DNA from: Dyadobacter psychrotolerans
GTDB lineage: Bacteria > Bacteroidota > Bacteroidia > Cytophagales > Spirosomataceae
Direction of reading: 5' to 3'
DNA: 64,000 nt
Assembly (NCBI RefSeq): GCF_004349265.1
Contig: NZ_SMFL01000010.1
Span: forward strand, 186,001 to 250,000
Shown: positions 1 through 8,589 of the stretch, piece after piece
Numbering within the stretch: position 1 is the stretch's first letter
Layout: each line of letters starts with the position of its first letter
Notes under the pieces: model-generated
Databases searched by the model: none
What the model was told of the DNA's origin: nothing
What the model saw: only the letters and a program-made list of their open reading frames with translations
Program-made: the position numbers and the translations under genes

Positions 1-2460
1 AGAGGCTCCGGAAGCATCGATATCCACATTTTCGAAGTTCATTGCAGTTGCATCCAGTTTGCAGGCACCTGACAAATCAAAGTTAGCCGACTTGGCATTT
101 CCTGTAAATTTGGCTTTTGATGCACCGGTGAGTTCTACAACCAGTTCGCTTACTCCCACGTTAACTTCCGTTTTAGAAGCACCCGAAACATCAATGTTTA
201 ATTTGGACAAACCGGTAAAGCCTGAAATCCGCGCTTTATTTGCTCCTGATAAACTCACACTTTCAATCGTTGGCATTGTGATAATTAACCCGACACGGTT
301 CCAGCTCTTATTGTCGAACAAACTAAAACCTTTCGAGCGTTTTACATGCAGCGTACCATTCTCAACACTCACCTGCAAATCATCCACATCTTCTTCTTCA
401 CCATCGGCAGAAACATTAAATTCTGCTCCCTGCCTGATACTGATTGAATAAGCACCGCCCATATCCAGTTTTTGAAAATCACCAACCGGGAATTTTTTAA
501 TATAATTTCCGCGCTCTCCCAGATTTAGTTCGCTGTTTTCGTCATCATAATTATATTCTTCACGGTCTTCCTGATTGTCCGAATTATTTTTGCTGATAAA
601 TTTCTCAGGTAAATTAATACAAACCAGGCCTGAATCGCGGCGCATCACCCAGCGAAGTGTAGTCCAGTTTACATCATCATCATTTAAGTCATAATTATCA
701 AGATGATGATAGCTGTTATTTCGGTGGGAAACCGAATTCCAGAAACTGCTCGTCATGGCAAACGGCCTGTCATAAGGGATATGCAGTGTTACGTCAATTT
801 CCTGATTACGGAACGGATCACCTTTACCAAACTCAGGTCCTTCGCGAAACAGAAAGACTGAATCTTTAACTTCCGGTTCATATTGCATTTCCGAAGCCAG
901 TTTACCTGCGTCTTCTCTCGTGCGTCCTCTTGAGTATGCTTTTTTCTCTAGTTTAAGACTATCGGTACTGCTGAAACCCGCGAGATAAATATCAACATCC
1001 ACATTTTCGTCGTCGTCTTCATCATTCTGATCGAGCGTTAATGTACCGTTTGGAACCGGGTAATAGGCTGTGGTAACAAAATCACCTCGTTTTGCAAAGT
1101 TGCGTGAGAAGGAAATTCCTTGAACGGTGCTGACGATACTACCTACGATCCAAAGGCCAAGCAGTGTAAGCCACACCGAGCTGCCTACGATTTTTTTGTT
1201 TGATAAAAGCGTAAGTCCTAATAAAAGAAAGGTTGCCAAAGGAACTGCTGCTACAAGAAATCCGGATAAAGTCAGGCTTGCAGGTATTTCCTGTAAAATC
1301 CGCATAGGAATTGGCATATCTTCAAAAGGCGCCGCATTCGTAAATCCAAGCATAATTCCGCCGGCGATAACCAGGCTAATCAGAGCAAGTGCTGAAACAC
1401 CTACCAGAAAAATACCAACCAGAATTCTTAAAACAGGTCCTAAACCTTTAAGCAACTTGCCCAGCGCACCGATAATTAACGCAATGGCACGGAAAGGGAA
1501 AAGTAAAATTTTGGACAGTGCATTTTCTTCACCTGTTTTTTCATCAAGGTTCAGGCTTTGTTTAATATTCGATTCGATGTTGGACAGTGTTATCGGTTCA
1601 CCCTGCATTTCCATTTTCTCGGTCAAGGTATGCGCAACCGGCGCGATAATCCACAGCACAATATAAATCAGGAATCCTGTACCAAAGAACAAAATAGAAA
1701 GTACCCAAAGGAAACGGACGACACCCAGATCAACCCCGAAATAGGAAGCAACACCGGCAGCTACACCACCCACAACCTTACGATCGGGATCACGATAAAA
1801 TTTCTTGATTTTGGTATCTTCTTCCAAAGTTGAAGAACCGGGAAAGGCAACCCACATGGCTATATACACCAGCACCATAAAACCTGAAAAGGGTCCAAAT
1901 TCATCTTCCATGTCCAGGTTAAAAATACCGGAACCGGCAGGAAGACCGATCACTGCAAACAAAAATGCAAGTCTTACCCAAAGCGGATCAATCGTGAAGT
2001 AATGTGCCAGACCAGCAGCTACACCACCAGCCAGTTTTCTGCGTAAATCTCTGTAAAGCTTTTTGGGATTTGTGGATTTAAAGTTCTCTGTTTTAGGTGT
2101 TTCAAAAGTAGAAGATGTAAATATTTCTTCTCGCGGAGCGCTTTTTGGAGCCGCTGCTGCCAATGGATCTGCGAGGATATCTTCTGCCTGTTCGATGGCT
2201 TCAAAATCGGCAACGGTACCCATCGCGGCGATCAGTTCGTCTACATCGGTAAGGGAAATAACCTGTTTGCTTTCCGCTTTTTGTTTGTTCAGGAAACGTT
2301 CCGCAATTCTGCCTTCTATATCGGAGAGGATTTCTTTGCTGTCTTCAAAAGAAGAAAAATACTTTTGTATTGCAGAAAGGTAACCTTTCAATTTCTCGTA
2401 GCCATCTTCCTCTATATGGAAAATACTGCCACCTATATTTATGCTGATTGTCTTTTTCAT
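1..2460 (-). CDS. PspC-domain and GIN-domain (DUF2807) envelope protein, C-terminus off the window
   Basis: An open minus-strand frame runs from an ATG to the window edge (820 codons visible, no stop). After a soluble N-terminal segment of about 110 residues come two PspC-type modules, near residues 132-200 and 220-290, each with a basic start, an (A/V)GGVAAG core and hydrophobic helices. Three or more further membrane helices follow (about 335-470). From about residue 650 the chain turns into the repetitive beta pattern of a head-GIN/DUF2807 domain, with repeated LSGANKA, VSGASKT and LTGASKA motifs. PspC proteins are phage-shock or envelope-stress membrane proteins; GIN domains are thought to be extracytoplasmic adhesin-like beta-helices. 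The gene lies 29 bp behind padR and is presumably its regulatory target. Domain assignment is firm; the physiological role is inferred from the family. Confidence 0.88.
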   Translation of the reverse strand, partial: MKKTISINIGGSIFHIEEDGYEKLKGYLSAIQKYFSSFEDSKEILSDIEGRIAERFLNKQKAESKQVISLTDVDELIAAMGTVADFEAIEQAEDILADPLAAAAPKSAPREEIFTSSTFETPKTENFKSTNPKKLYRDLRRKLAGGVAAGLAHYFTIDPLWVRLAFLFAVIGLPAGSGIFNLDMEDEFGPFSGFMVLVYIAMWVAFPGSSTLEEDTKIKKFYRDPDRKVVGGVAAGVASYFGVDLGVVRFLWVLSILFFGTGFLIYIVLWIIAPVAHTLTEKMEMQGEPITLSNIESNIKQSLNLDEKTGEENALSKILLFPFRAIALIIGALGKLLKGLGPVLRILVGIFLVGVSALALISLVIAGGIMLGFTNAAPFEDMPIPMRILQEIPASLTLSGFLVAAVPLATFLLLGLTLLSNKKIVGSSVWLTLLGLWIVGSIVSTVQGISFSRNFAKRGDFVTTAYYPVPNGTLTLDQNDEDDDENVDVDIYLAGFSSTDSLKLEKKAYSRGRTREDAGKLASEMQYEPEVKDSVFLFREGPEFGKGDPFRNQEIDVTLHIPYDRPFAMTSSFWNSVSHRNNSYHHLDNYDLNDDDVNWTTLRWVMRRDSGLVCINLPEKFISKNNSDNQEDREEYNYDDENSELNLGERGNYIKKFPVGDFQKLDMGGAYSISIRQGAEFNVSADGEEEDVDDLQVSVENGTLHVKRSKGFSLFDNKSWNRVGLIITMPTIESVSLSGANKARISGFTGLSKLNIDVSGASKTEVNVGVSELVVELTGASKAKFTGNAKSANFDLSGACKLDATAMNFENVDIDASGAS

Positions 2461-2489
2461 GATTGTAATAATCGAATGTCTTTAATTGA

Positions 2490-2855
2490 TCAGTTAGGAT
2501 TGGATGTGCCGGTTTTGCTTAATTCTTCACTGCGGTGAATAATTGTTTGCACAGAATCAGCCAGTTCAAACCATGTTGCCTGCATTGCATCCAGAAATAT
2601 CTTCCCCTCATCAGTCAAAACATAGTATTTTCTTGGAGGCCCCGATGAAGATTCCACCCATTTGTAGTCCAGCCAGCCGGAGTTTTTAAGCCGGGTCAAC
2701 AGCGGGTAAAGCGTACCCTCCACAACCATGATCCGGGCGGATGTCAGTTCATCCAACATATCCGAAGCGTATACTTCGCCTCTGGATATGATGTGCAGAA
2801 TACAGAATTCCAGGATCCCTTTCCGCATCTGCACTTGGGCATTTTCAATATTCAT
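2490..2855 (-). CDS. PadR family transcriptional regulator
   Basis: This 121-residue protein is the size of a minimal PadR repressor. The N-terminal winged helix is recognisable: RKGILEFCILHII, then EVYASDMLDEL, then the conserved VVEGTLYPLLTRLKNSGWL recognition region and a wing with PPRKYYVLTDEG. A short C-terminal dimerisation helix ends the chain. PadR proteins are DNA-binding repressors that often control the gene beside them. Here padR is the first gene of a two-gene unit with the PspC/GIN gene. A 23-bp near-perfect palindrome sits 84 bp upstream across the -33 box, so autorepression of the pair is the obvious model. Family assignment is clear; the ligand or stress signal is unknown. 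Confidence 0.93.
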   Translation of the reverse strand: MNIENAQVQMRKGILEFCILHIISRGEVYASDMLDELTSARIMVVEGTLYPLLTRLKNSGWLDYKWVESSSGPPRKYYVLTDEGKIFLDAMQATWFELADSVQTIIHRSEELSKTGTSNPN

Positions 2856-2924
2856 ATTGGGTTCATGTGTTTATTAATGATATAATTTCATGGCTGATAG
2901 ATAAGATTCTCACTTTCTACGTTA

Positions 2925-2961
2925 CAAAGGTATACACAGGTACTTTGCGATGCAAGGTACC
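2925..2961 (-). promoter_or_regulatory. padR promoter with overlapping palindromic operator
   Basis: On the minus strand a perfect -7 element TACCTTTG (2932 to 2925) follows a TTG at 2955-2953 with a 20-nt spacer, matching the Bacteroidota TTG-N17-23-TAnnTTTG promoter. The -33 TTG lies inside the inverted repeat GGTACTTTGC-GAT-GCAAGGTACC (2939-2961), whose 10-bp arms differ at one position. A repressor bound there would block the promoter. I assign it to PadR by position and because PadR dimers bind palindromes of this size. Confidence 0.75.
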
Positions 2962-3089
2962 ATGTTAATAAATTTTTACAGATTTGATGAGTGGTTGATA
3001 ATCAGGGTTAACCGGCAAATTTTCGGTGTTGATTTTAAATGTTGCTGAATTGATTTATATTTTGAGAAAATCATCAGTCAACGGACATC

Positions 3090-3605
3090 ATGTTGGATAA
3101 CCAACCAAAACTTTACCTGATCGCTGCCATGAGCGAAAATCATGTGATTGGAAAGGAAAATCACCTTCCATGGCATTTGCCGGACGAATGGAAACACTTC
3201 AAAAAGGTTACAAACGGAAAGCCATTTTTAATGGGCCGAAAAAGTTATGATGCGCCGGACGCGCTGCATTCTACCTACCGGAATGTCATTCTGACCGAAC
3301 ATCCTGAGACGTATCCAAATCCGGAAACACAGTTCGCCACAGACCTTCACACTGCGATGGCGTTACTTCGGGAGGAAAACGAAGTATTTGTATTGGGAGG
3401 AGCATCGGTTTTTGTGCAGACATTACCATTGGCCGAAAAGCTCTTCCTGACCATCGTCCACGCAGAAGTTGAAGGAGACGCCTATTTCCCGGAATTTGAT
3501 TTAAAAGACTGGGATCTGATTTCTTCTGAATTCCATGGCATCGACGAGGACCATAAACACGCCTTTTCGATGAATTTGTATGTCCGGAAGAAACCAGAAA
3601 TATAA
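3090..3605 (+). CDS. folA: dihydrofolate reductase
   Basis: The enzyme reduces dihydrofolate to tetrahydrofolate with NADPH in the cytoplasm. At 171 residues it is normal in length. Recognisable elements are the N-terminal strand with the Met20-type loop (AAMSENHVIGKENHLPWHLP, 12-31), the substrate helix DEWKHFK, the nucleotide motif FLMGRKSYD, and the GG turn in FVLGGASVF. Counting from the LPW motif to the conserved Phe, the catalytic carboxylate aligns with Glu33 rather than the usual bacterial Asp. The segment after MGRK is also divergent from typical FolA (no obvious GRPLPGR). The start of the next gene lies inside its last 26 bp, so the two are probably co-transcribed. Confidence 0.9.
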   Translation: MLDNQPKLYLIAAMSENHVIGKENHLPWHLPDEWKHFKKVTNGKPFLMGRKSYDAPDALHSTYRNVILTEHPETYPNPETQFATDLHTAMALLREENEVFVLGGASVFVQTLPLAEKLFLTIVHAEVEGDAYFPEFDLKDWDLISSEFHGIDEDHKHAFSMNLYVRKKPEI

Positions 3606-6600
3606 AAGCTTCAATATAAAAAATACCTTTCGGATAAGGAGGGCGGGGATTTGTTTAAGTTTTATACTTTTTGCTTTTATCAGCTCCCGTTTACAATCCC
3701 AGCCGTTATTTGGTGACGAATGGATCAATGTCAGCCAGACTTACCTTCGTATCCCAATTACCCAAACCGGGTTTTATAAAATTACCAGCCAGGAATTACG
3801 TTCAGCCGGACTGCCGTTGGACAATATTACTGCGGCTTCCATTCAAATGTTCAGGCGTGGAAAAGAACTGGCCATTGAAGTTGAAAGCGACACTTCCGGC
3901 ATGTCGGGTTTTAACGGCTCGATCGGATTTTACGGTCAGCGAAACGACGGCATGCCGGATTCAGCGTTTTATGTAAAACCGGAAGCGATCCCGCATTTGT
4001 ATTATAGTCTTTATTCCGACACCGCAGCGTACTTTTTAACCTGGCGGTTGGATGGATTATCTGGCAAAAGAATTGCGAAATCACCAGTTGAAAAATCAAC
4101 GCAAGCCATCAACTATCACTATGAGGAAACTTCTGCGCTCTTTAACAGTCACTATTCCACTGGTAATTTTTATCCCCTGGGAACCGGTTTTGAAGACGGC
4201 ACCGCATTGACTGCTTACGACACAGGAGAAGGATGGACAGGCAAAGAGTTAAATTACTCCTGGCAAACCGTTGATATCAATACCTCCAATCTGCTTTCCG
4301 AAAACATAGATCAGATTGAAATTGAGCTGGTAATAGTGGGGCGAAAGGCAGGCCAGCACGAAGTTGAAATCCATGCAGGTAATTCCGGCAACCTTGGGCG
4401 GCAGATCAACACAATTAAATTCTCTGATTATCAGCCTGTCACATACAGCTTTCATCTGACAAGGGATGATATGGGTAAGGCACTCCAAAACGGCAAACTC
4501 GTTTTTTCGGTTTATGCAAAAAAAGGAACGATATCTGTCTCTCATGTTAAATGGAGGTATCCTCAGAAAACAACTTTGACTTCCGCCGGTTCACAGAATA
4601 TTTTTCATTTTAACAGCGCAAGTGAAAATACATTTTGGGAAATAGGAAATGCTAACGGATGGCGGTTTTATGATTGTTCTGACCCTTACAACCTCCGTAA
4701 ACTAAATAGTACCGAATCAGGAATTGAAACCACAGGAGCGCGCAGTGTAATTGGCCTGAAAGAAACTTTAAAAGCCGTTTCGCTTAAAACCATACACTTT
4801 CAGCCGATCAATACATTACAAACCGACTATCTGATTATTTCCCATCCGTTAGTCCGAAAGCCGGTCGACGATCTGGATCCGGTTGCAGCTTATGCTCTTT
4901 ACCGGGCCTCGAAGGAAGGAGGCGGCTACAAAACAATTGTGATAAACAGTGAAGAAATTTTTGACCGTTTTAATTATGGAGAGCCGGGTCCTTCGGGTAT
5001 TCGAAATATGATTAACCGGTTATTTCAAAACGGGAAACTGAAATTTGTATTTATCATCGGCCATTCCATTGATCCGCAAACAGCCCGCAAATTGCGTAAT
5101 GCAAGATCGGTTGATATGGTCCCCAATGCTGGCTGGCCGGGATCCGATCTGGCTTTGTCGGTGAATTTAAATAAAAATCAACCTTTTGTTCCAATCGTTC
5201 CTATTGGCAGGATCAATGCAGAAACGCCTGAACAGGTTTGGACTTATTTACAAAAAGTAAGAGCCATGGAGGCGCAGCCTGTTTCAGCGCCCTGGCGAAA
5301 AAATATACTTCATTTAAGCGGCGGACGATCTGCTTCTGAGCGTGTTGATTTTCGCGGTTATGTCAATTCCTTTGAAAAAACAATTTCCAACTCATCTTTG
5401 GGAGCCAGTGTGCAAACCCTTTCCAAGCGAAACGATTCAGAAGTAGAACAATTTCCATTGTTTAATTACCTCAATAAAGGATTGGCTCTGATGACACTTT
5501 ACGGTCATTCAGGAATTGATGTTTCTGATATCGATCTGGGTTATGCCAGCGACGAAAGCCGGAAATATCAGAATGATCCTTTTTATCCCGCCGTCATTGT
5601 AAATGGCTGTGCGATAGGAAGTATTTTTTATTCCAATAAAACCATCAGCACCGACTGGATATTTTCTCAAAAGAACGGAGCGGTGCTCTTTCTTGCACAT
5701 ACTTTTAACGGCGTGTCTTCATCTCTTAAACATTATACCGATGCATTTTACGAAGTACTTGCCGACTCCGCTTTTACGAGTGAACCATTTGGCACAATAC
5801 AAAAGGAAGCAATTCGCAGAAACATGCTGGCATACCCAACTTTGTCTGACGGGATCACCGCCCAGCAAATGAACCTGCATGGCGATCCGGCGATCAGAAT
5901 ATTTCCTGCAAAACTGCCTGATTACACATTCGATTCTACGGCAATCACGATAACTGATGTTTCGGGCAAACAACTCACTTCATGGAGCGATTCAATCAGC
6001 ATCCGGATTGGCGTTTTAAATAATGGACGGTTTAAAAAAGAAAACTGTAAGCTGACTATTAAAGCTACCGACGCCAGTCTTAATACATTTTCATACCCTT
6101 CCCTTTTTGATCCTGTGGTCTTTGCGGATACTTTAATTATCAAAACTAAAAATCCGTTTCGTAATCCAGGCGAATGTTCCATTGCATTCACACTGGACCC
6201 GGACAATGCGTTACCAGAGGAAATTGAATCAAATAATAGTTTTGAAAAAAAACTATTAATTCCGCAAGGTGGTGCTTTTCCGCTACTTCCGCCGAATGGT
6301 CATAGTACGAGCCAGCGTGAAATTGAATTGATTGCGCAAATACCCTTCGACAGAAATACCAAAACAATCATTTTTGAATGGGATACGGTAAACACGTTTA
6401 GTTCTTCTCAAAAAAACACCGCATCGGTAAACAACTTTACAGCCATTCAAAAGATTACTTTTTCTGACAAATCAAAAAAGTTTTTCTGGCGTGTGTACAT
6501 TCCGGGAGGCGAAAACCGGCCACTGGAAAGCCGTTCTGTTATTTACGATCCGGATTTCCCAAACATAGAAAACCTGCCGGAAGGCATTGCATTTTTGCAG

Positions 6601-7563
6601 CAGGCGATTCCGCCAGAAATTCAGGAGGGAGAACAGTTTACAGCGAATATTTACTATCAAAATATCAGTAAAACGGCATTCAAGGATTCTGTTGACGTTT
6701 TTGTAACACATTCAGGCATTAAAAAAAATGAGCGGTTCAAGATCAAAGGCCCTGCGCTGTCAGCAAATGATGTTTTTGATTTACCACTTAGTTTTTTAAC
6801 CCTGGGAGAAACCGGAGCACATCAGATTTCGGTAACTTTTAATTCTAAAAAGCTTCCGGAAGAAATTTACACGAACAACCAGATACAATTCTCCTATCAG
6901 GTAATTCCTGATAGGATTAAACCCATTCTCCATGTAAGCATTGATGATCGTCTGCTGGCGGATGGCGATTTTGTTTCAGCTGAACCGGTTGTTGGCATAC
7001 AGCTCATTGACGAAAATAAATTTCTCATCCGAAACGATACGACAGATATTGAAGTATGGCTGACAAAGGACTGTTTAACTTGTAAAGAGCAGAAAATTTC
7101 TCTTTCGGAAGCTATCATTCACGCACCTGCTCCCAATGACTTCCGGATATTACTTACTCTTGCAAATTTGCCCCCCGGGAGCTACCGGCTCCGCGTCAAA
7201 GCGATGGATCTGAGTGGAAACCAGGTACCGGATTATATTATCAATTTTAATATATCGGATCAGGTTAAACTGATCAATGCAGGCGTCGGACCAAATCCTT
7301 CCGGCGACTGGTTTCGGTTTTATGTTGATTTAGAAACAATATTACCTGAAAATGAAATTGTCATCACGGTTTATGATTTGCAGGGAAGAGAATTTAAAAG
7401 AATATCGGGTACGTTACATGCAGGCAAAAACGAATGGTTTTGGTTTCCGGAAAATCTTCCCGTAGGAATTTATTTGTACCGAATGGAATTAAAAGGTGGC
7501 AATGCCGTTATGTCTTCCGTAGCTATTGAAGGACCGCAGGGAAAATTAATTTGGGTAAGATAA
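3580..7563 (+). CDS. PorU2-like C25 (gingipain-family) protein with C-terminal secretion-type domain
   Basis: This 1327-residue exported protein has a signal peptide ending near SRLQSQ after a 20-residue basic N-region. The only ATG before the mature sequence lies inside folA, giving a 26-bp overlap. The N-terminal part (WINVSQTYLRIPITQTGFYKI) matches the PorU-type prodomain. The C25 catalytic dyad is present: His643 in LYGHSG and Cys677 in VNGCAIGS. Several Ig-like beta regions follow, ending in a FlgD/T9SS-like module (NPSGDWFRFYVD, then GREFKRISG). PorU is the sortase that removes T9SS sorting domains and attaches cargo to the surface. This is a second, distinct copy besides porU and resembles proteins annotated as putative sortase PorU2. 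It could instead be a secreted C25 protease. Confidence 0.78.
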   Translation: MSGRNQKYKSFNIKNTFRIRRAGICLSFILFAFISSRLQSQPLFGDEWINVSQTYLRIPITQTGFYKITSQELRSAGLPLDNITAASIQMFRRGKELAIEVESDTSGMSGFNGSIGFYGQRNDGMPDSAFYVKPEAIPHLYYSLYSDTAAYFLTWRLDGLSGKRIAKSPVEKSTQAINYHYEETSALFNSHYSTGNFYPLGTGFEDGTALTAYDTGEGWTGKELNYSWQTVDINTSNLLSENIDQIEIELVIVGRKAGQHEVEIHAGNSGNLGRQINTIKFSDYQPVTYSFHLTRDDMGKALQNGKLVFSVYAKKGTISVSHVKWRYPQKTTLTSAGSQNIFHFNSASENTFWEIGNANGWRFYDCSDPYNLRKLNSTESGIETTGARSVIGLKETLKAVSLKTIHFQPINTLQTDYLIISHPLVRKPVDDLDPVAAYALYRASKEGGGYKTIVINSEEIFDRFNYGEPGPSGIRNMINRLFQNGKLKFVFIIGHSIDPQTARKLRNARSVDMVPNAGWPGSDLALSVNLNKNQPFVPIVPIGRINAETPEQVWTYLQKVRAMEAQPVSAPWRKNILHLSGGRSASERVDFRGYVNSFEKTISNSSLGASVQTLSKRNDSEVEQFPLFNYLNKGLALMTLYGHSGIDVSDIDLGYASDESRKYQNDPFYPAVIVNGCAIGSIFYSNKTISTDWIFSQKNGAVLFLAHTFNGVSSSLKHYTDAFYEVLADSAFTSEPFGTIQKEAIRRNMLAYPTLSDGITAQQMNLHGDPAIRIFPAKLPDYTFDSTAITITDVSGKQLTSWSDSISIRIGVLNNGRFKKENCKLTIKATDASLNTFSYPSLFDPVVFADTLIIKTKNPFRNPGECSIAFTLDPDNALPEEIESNNSFEKKLLIPQGGAFPLLPPNGHSTSQREIELIAQIPFDRNTKTIIFEWDTVNTFSSSQKNTASVNNFTAIQKITFSDKSKKFFWRVYIPGGENRPLESRSVIYDPDFPNIENLPEGIAFLQQAIPPEIQEGEQFTANIYYQNISKTAFKDSVDVFVTHSGIKKNERFKIKGPALSANDVFDLPLSFLTLGETGAHQISVTFNSKKLPEEIYTNNQIQFSYQVIPDRIKPILHVSIDDRLLADGDFVSAEPVVGIQLIDENKFLIRNDTTDIEVWLTKDCLTCKEQKISLSEAIIHAPAPNDFRILLTLANLPPGSYRLRVKAMDLSGNQVPDYIINFNISDQVKLINAGVGPNPSGDWFRFYVDLETILPENEIVITVYDLQGREFKRISGTLHAGKNEWFWFPENLPVGIYLYRMELKGGNAVMSSVAIEGPQGKLIWVR

Positions 7564-7697
7564 TTTTATCGGAACTATTAATTTCGTCCCCTCTTTTAAG
7601 CATCTTATTCTGTTACTTTCACGAACCTATTTGACACACTGGTCGCAGCGTTTCGGTTTCCGTGACGCTCATTCCTTTTCTTTCGGTAAAATCTTCT

Positions 7698-7705
7698 TAT
7701 TTTTG
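7698..7705 (+). promoter_or_regulatory. candidate -7 element
   Basis: TATTTTTG matches the Bacteroidota -7 consensus TAnnTTTG exactly and lies 24 bp ahead of the DUF4290 start. No clean TTG stands at the right distance upstream (the region reads TTTTC), so the -33 box would be weak. Confidence 0.4.
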
Positions 7706-7729
7706 TCAATTATAAAATAATTCAAGCCC

Positions 7730-8461
7730 TTGAAAGAATACGGCAGTAACGTACAAAAACTTACCGAACATATCGTACAGATAGAGGATCGGACAAAACG
7801 CACGCTTTATGCGCATATTTTGGTAGAACTCATGCGGCAGATACACCCGAACATGAGGGACAACCAGGATTATACTAATAAGCTTTGGGATGACCTATAT
7901 ATTATATCAGGATTCGAATTGGATGTTGACAGTCCATATCCACCTCCTTCTGCCGAATCTTTAGGAAAAAAACCACTTACAGTTGGCTACAATCAGCATA
8001 ATCTGATCTATCGTCACTACGGTAGAAATATCGATCTTTTGCTGGACAAAGCGGTTAATACGGAAAATGATGAGGATCGCCTTGCGTTCGTTTCCTATAT
8101 TTTCCGTTTAATGAGGTCGTTTTTCAATACCTGGAACAAAGACAATCCGGAAGACCATGTTCTTTTGGGTCAGCTGGAACAAATCGCTAAAGGAAAATTG
8201 AAAGAAGAGATAGACTACATCCGTAAAAATGGGCCTGTAGATGCATCTCCGAAAGACCGCAACAGCAACCAGGAACGTAATCGTGGGAATCACCAGGGCG
8301 GATTTAAGACGCAGCCCGGGCATAACCAGGAGCGTCAGGGGCCAAATAACCAAAATAATCCAAGCCGGAACCGCCCAAATAATAACAAGTTTGCCGGAAG
8401 AAATAATAACAACAATAACAACCGCAACAATAATAACAACCGCAGAAAGCCAGGTATCTAA
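7730..8461 (+). CDS. DUF4290 family protein with Asn-rich tail
   Basis: The first 160 residues match DUF4290, a Bacteroidota-restricted family of unknown function: an EYGxNVQKL start, an EDRTKR helix, MRDxxDYTNKLWDDLY, the invariant-looking FELDVDSPYP, and the IYRHYGRNID segment. Residues 175-243 are low complexity, rich in Asn, Arg, Gln and Gly, and end in NNNNRNNNNNRRKPGI. The start codon is TTG: an in-frame stop lies 12 bp upstream and no ATG is available near the conserved N-terminus. The gene sits directly before murA, so a role near cell-wall growth is possible but unproven. The basic, Asn-rich tail looks disordered and could bind nucleic acid. Confidence 0.88.
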   Translation: MKEYGSNVQKLTEHIVQIEDRTKRTLYAHILVELMRQIHPNMRDNQDYTNKLWDDLYIISGFELDVDSPYPPPSAESLGKKPLTVGYNQHNLIYRHYGRNIDLLLDKAVNTENDEDRLAFVSYIFRLMRSFFNTWNKDNPEDHVLLGQLEQIAKGKLKEEIDYIRKNGPVDASPKDRNSNQERNRGNHQGGFKTQPGHNQERQGPNNQNNPSRNRPNNNKFAGRNNNNNNNRNNNNNRRKPGI

Positions 8462-8589
8462 CCTGACTTCTCTTGTTTGTTAAACCTGGTGACCCGGAAT
8501 TTATTCATGGATCATTGGCATAATCGTTTCTTAACTTAGACGGACTTTTTCGTCACAAACCTTTCAGCAAACTGCTGCCCAATACAAAA

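Noticed and set aside
59..1666. Plus-strand open frames opposite the first gene
   Set aside because: They are antisense to a continuous 820-codon minus-strand frame with clear PspC and GIN domains, and their translations look random.
8380..8460. AAT/AAC-rich stretch that looks like a DNA repeat
   Set aside because: It is the codon run of the Asn-rich tail of the DUF4290 protein, with irregular period, not a CRISPR or satellite.
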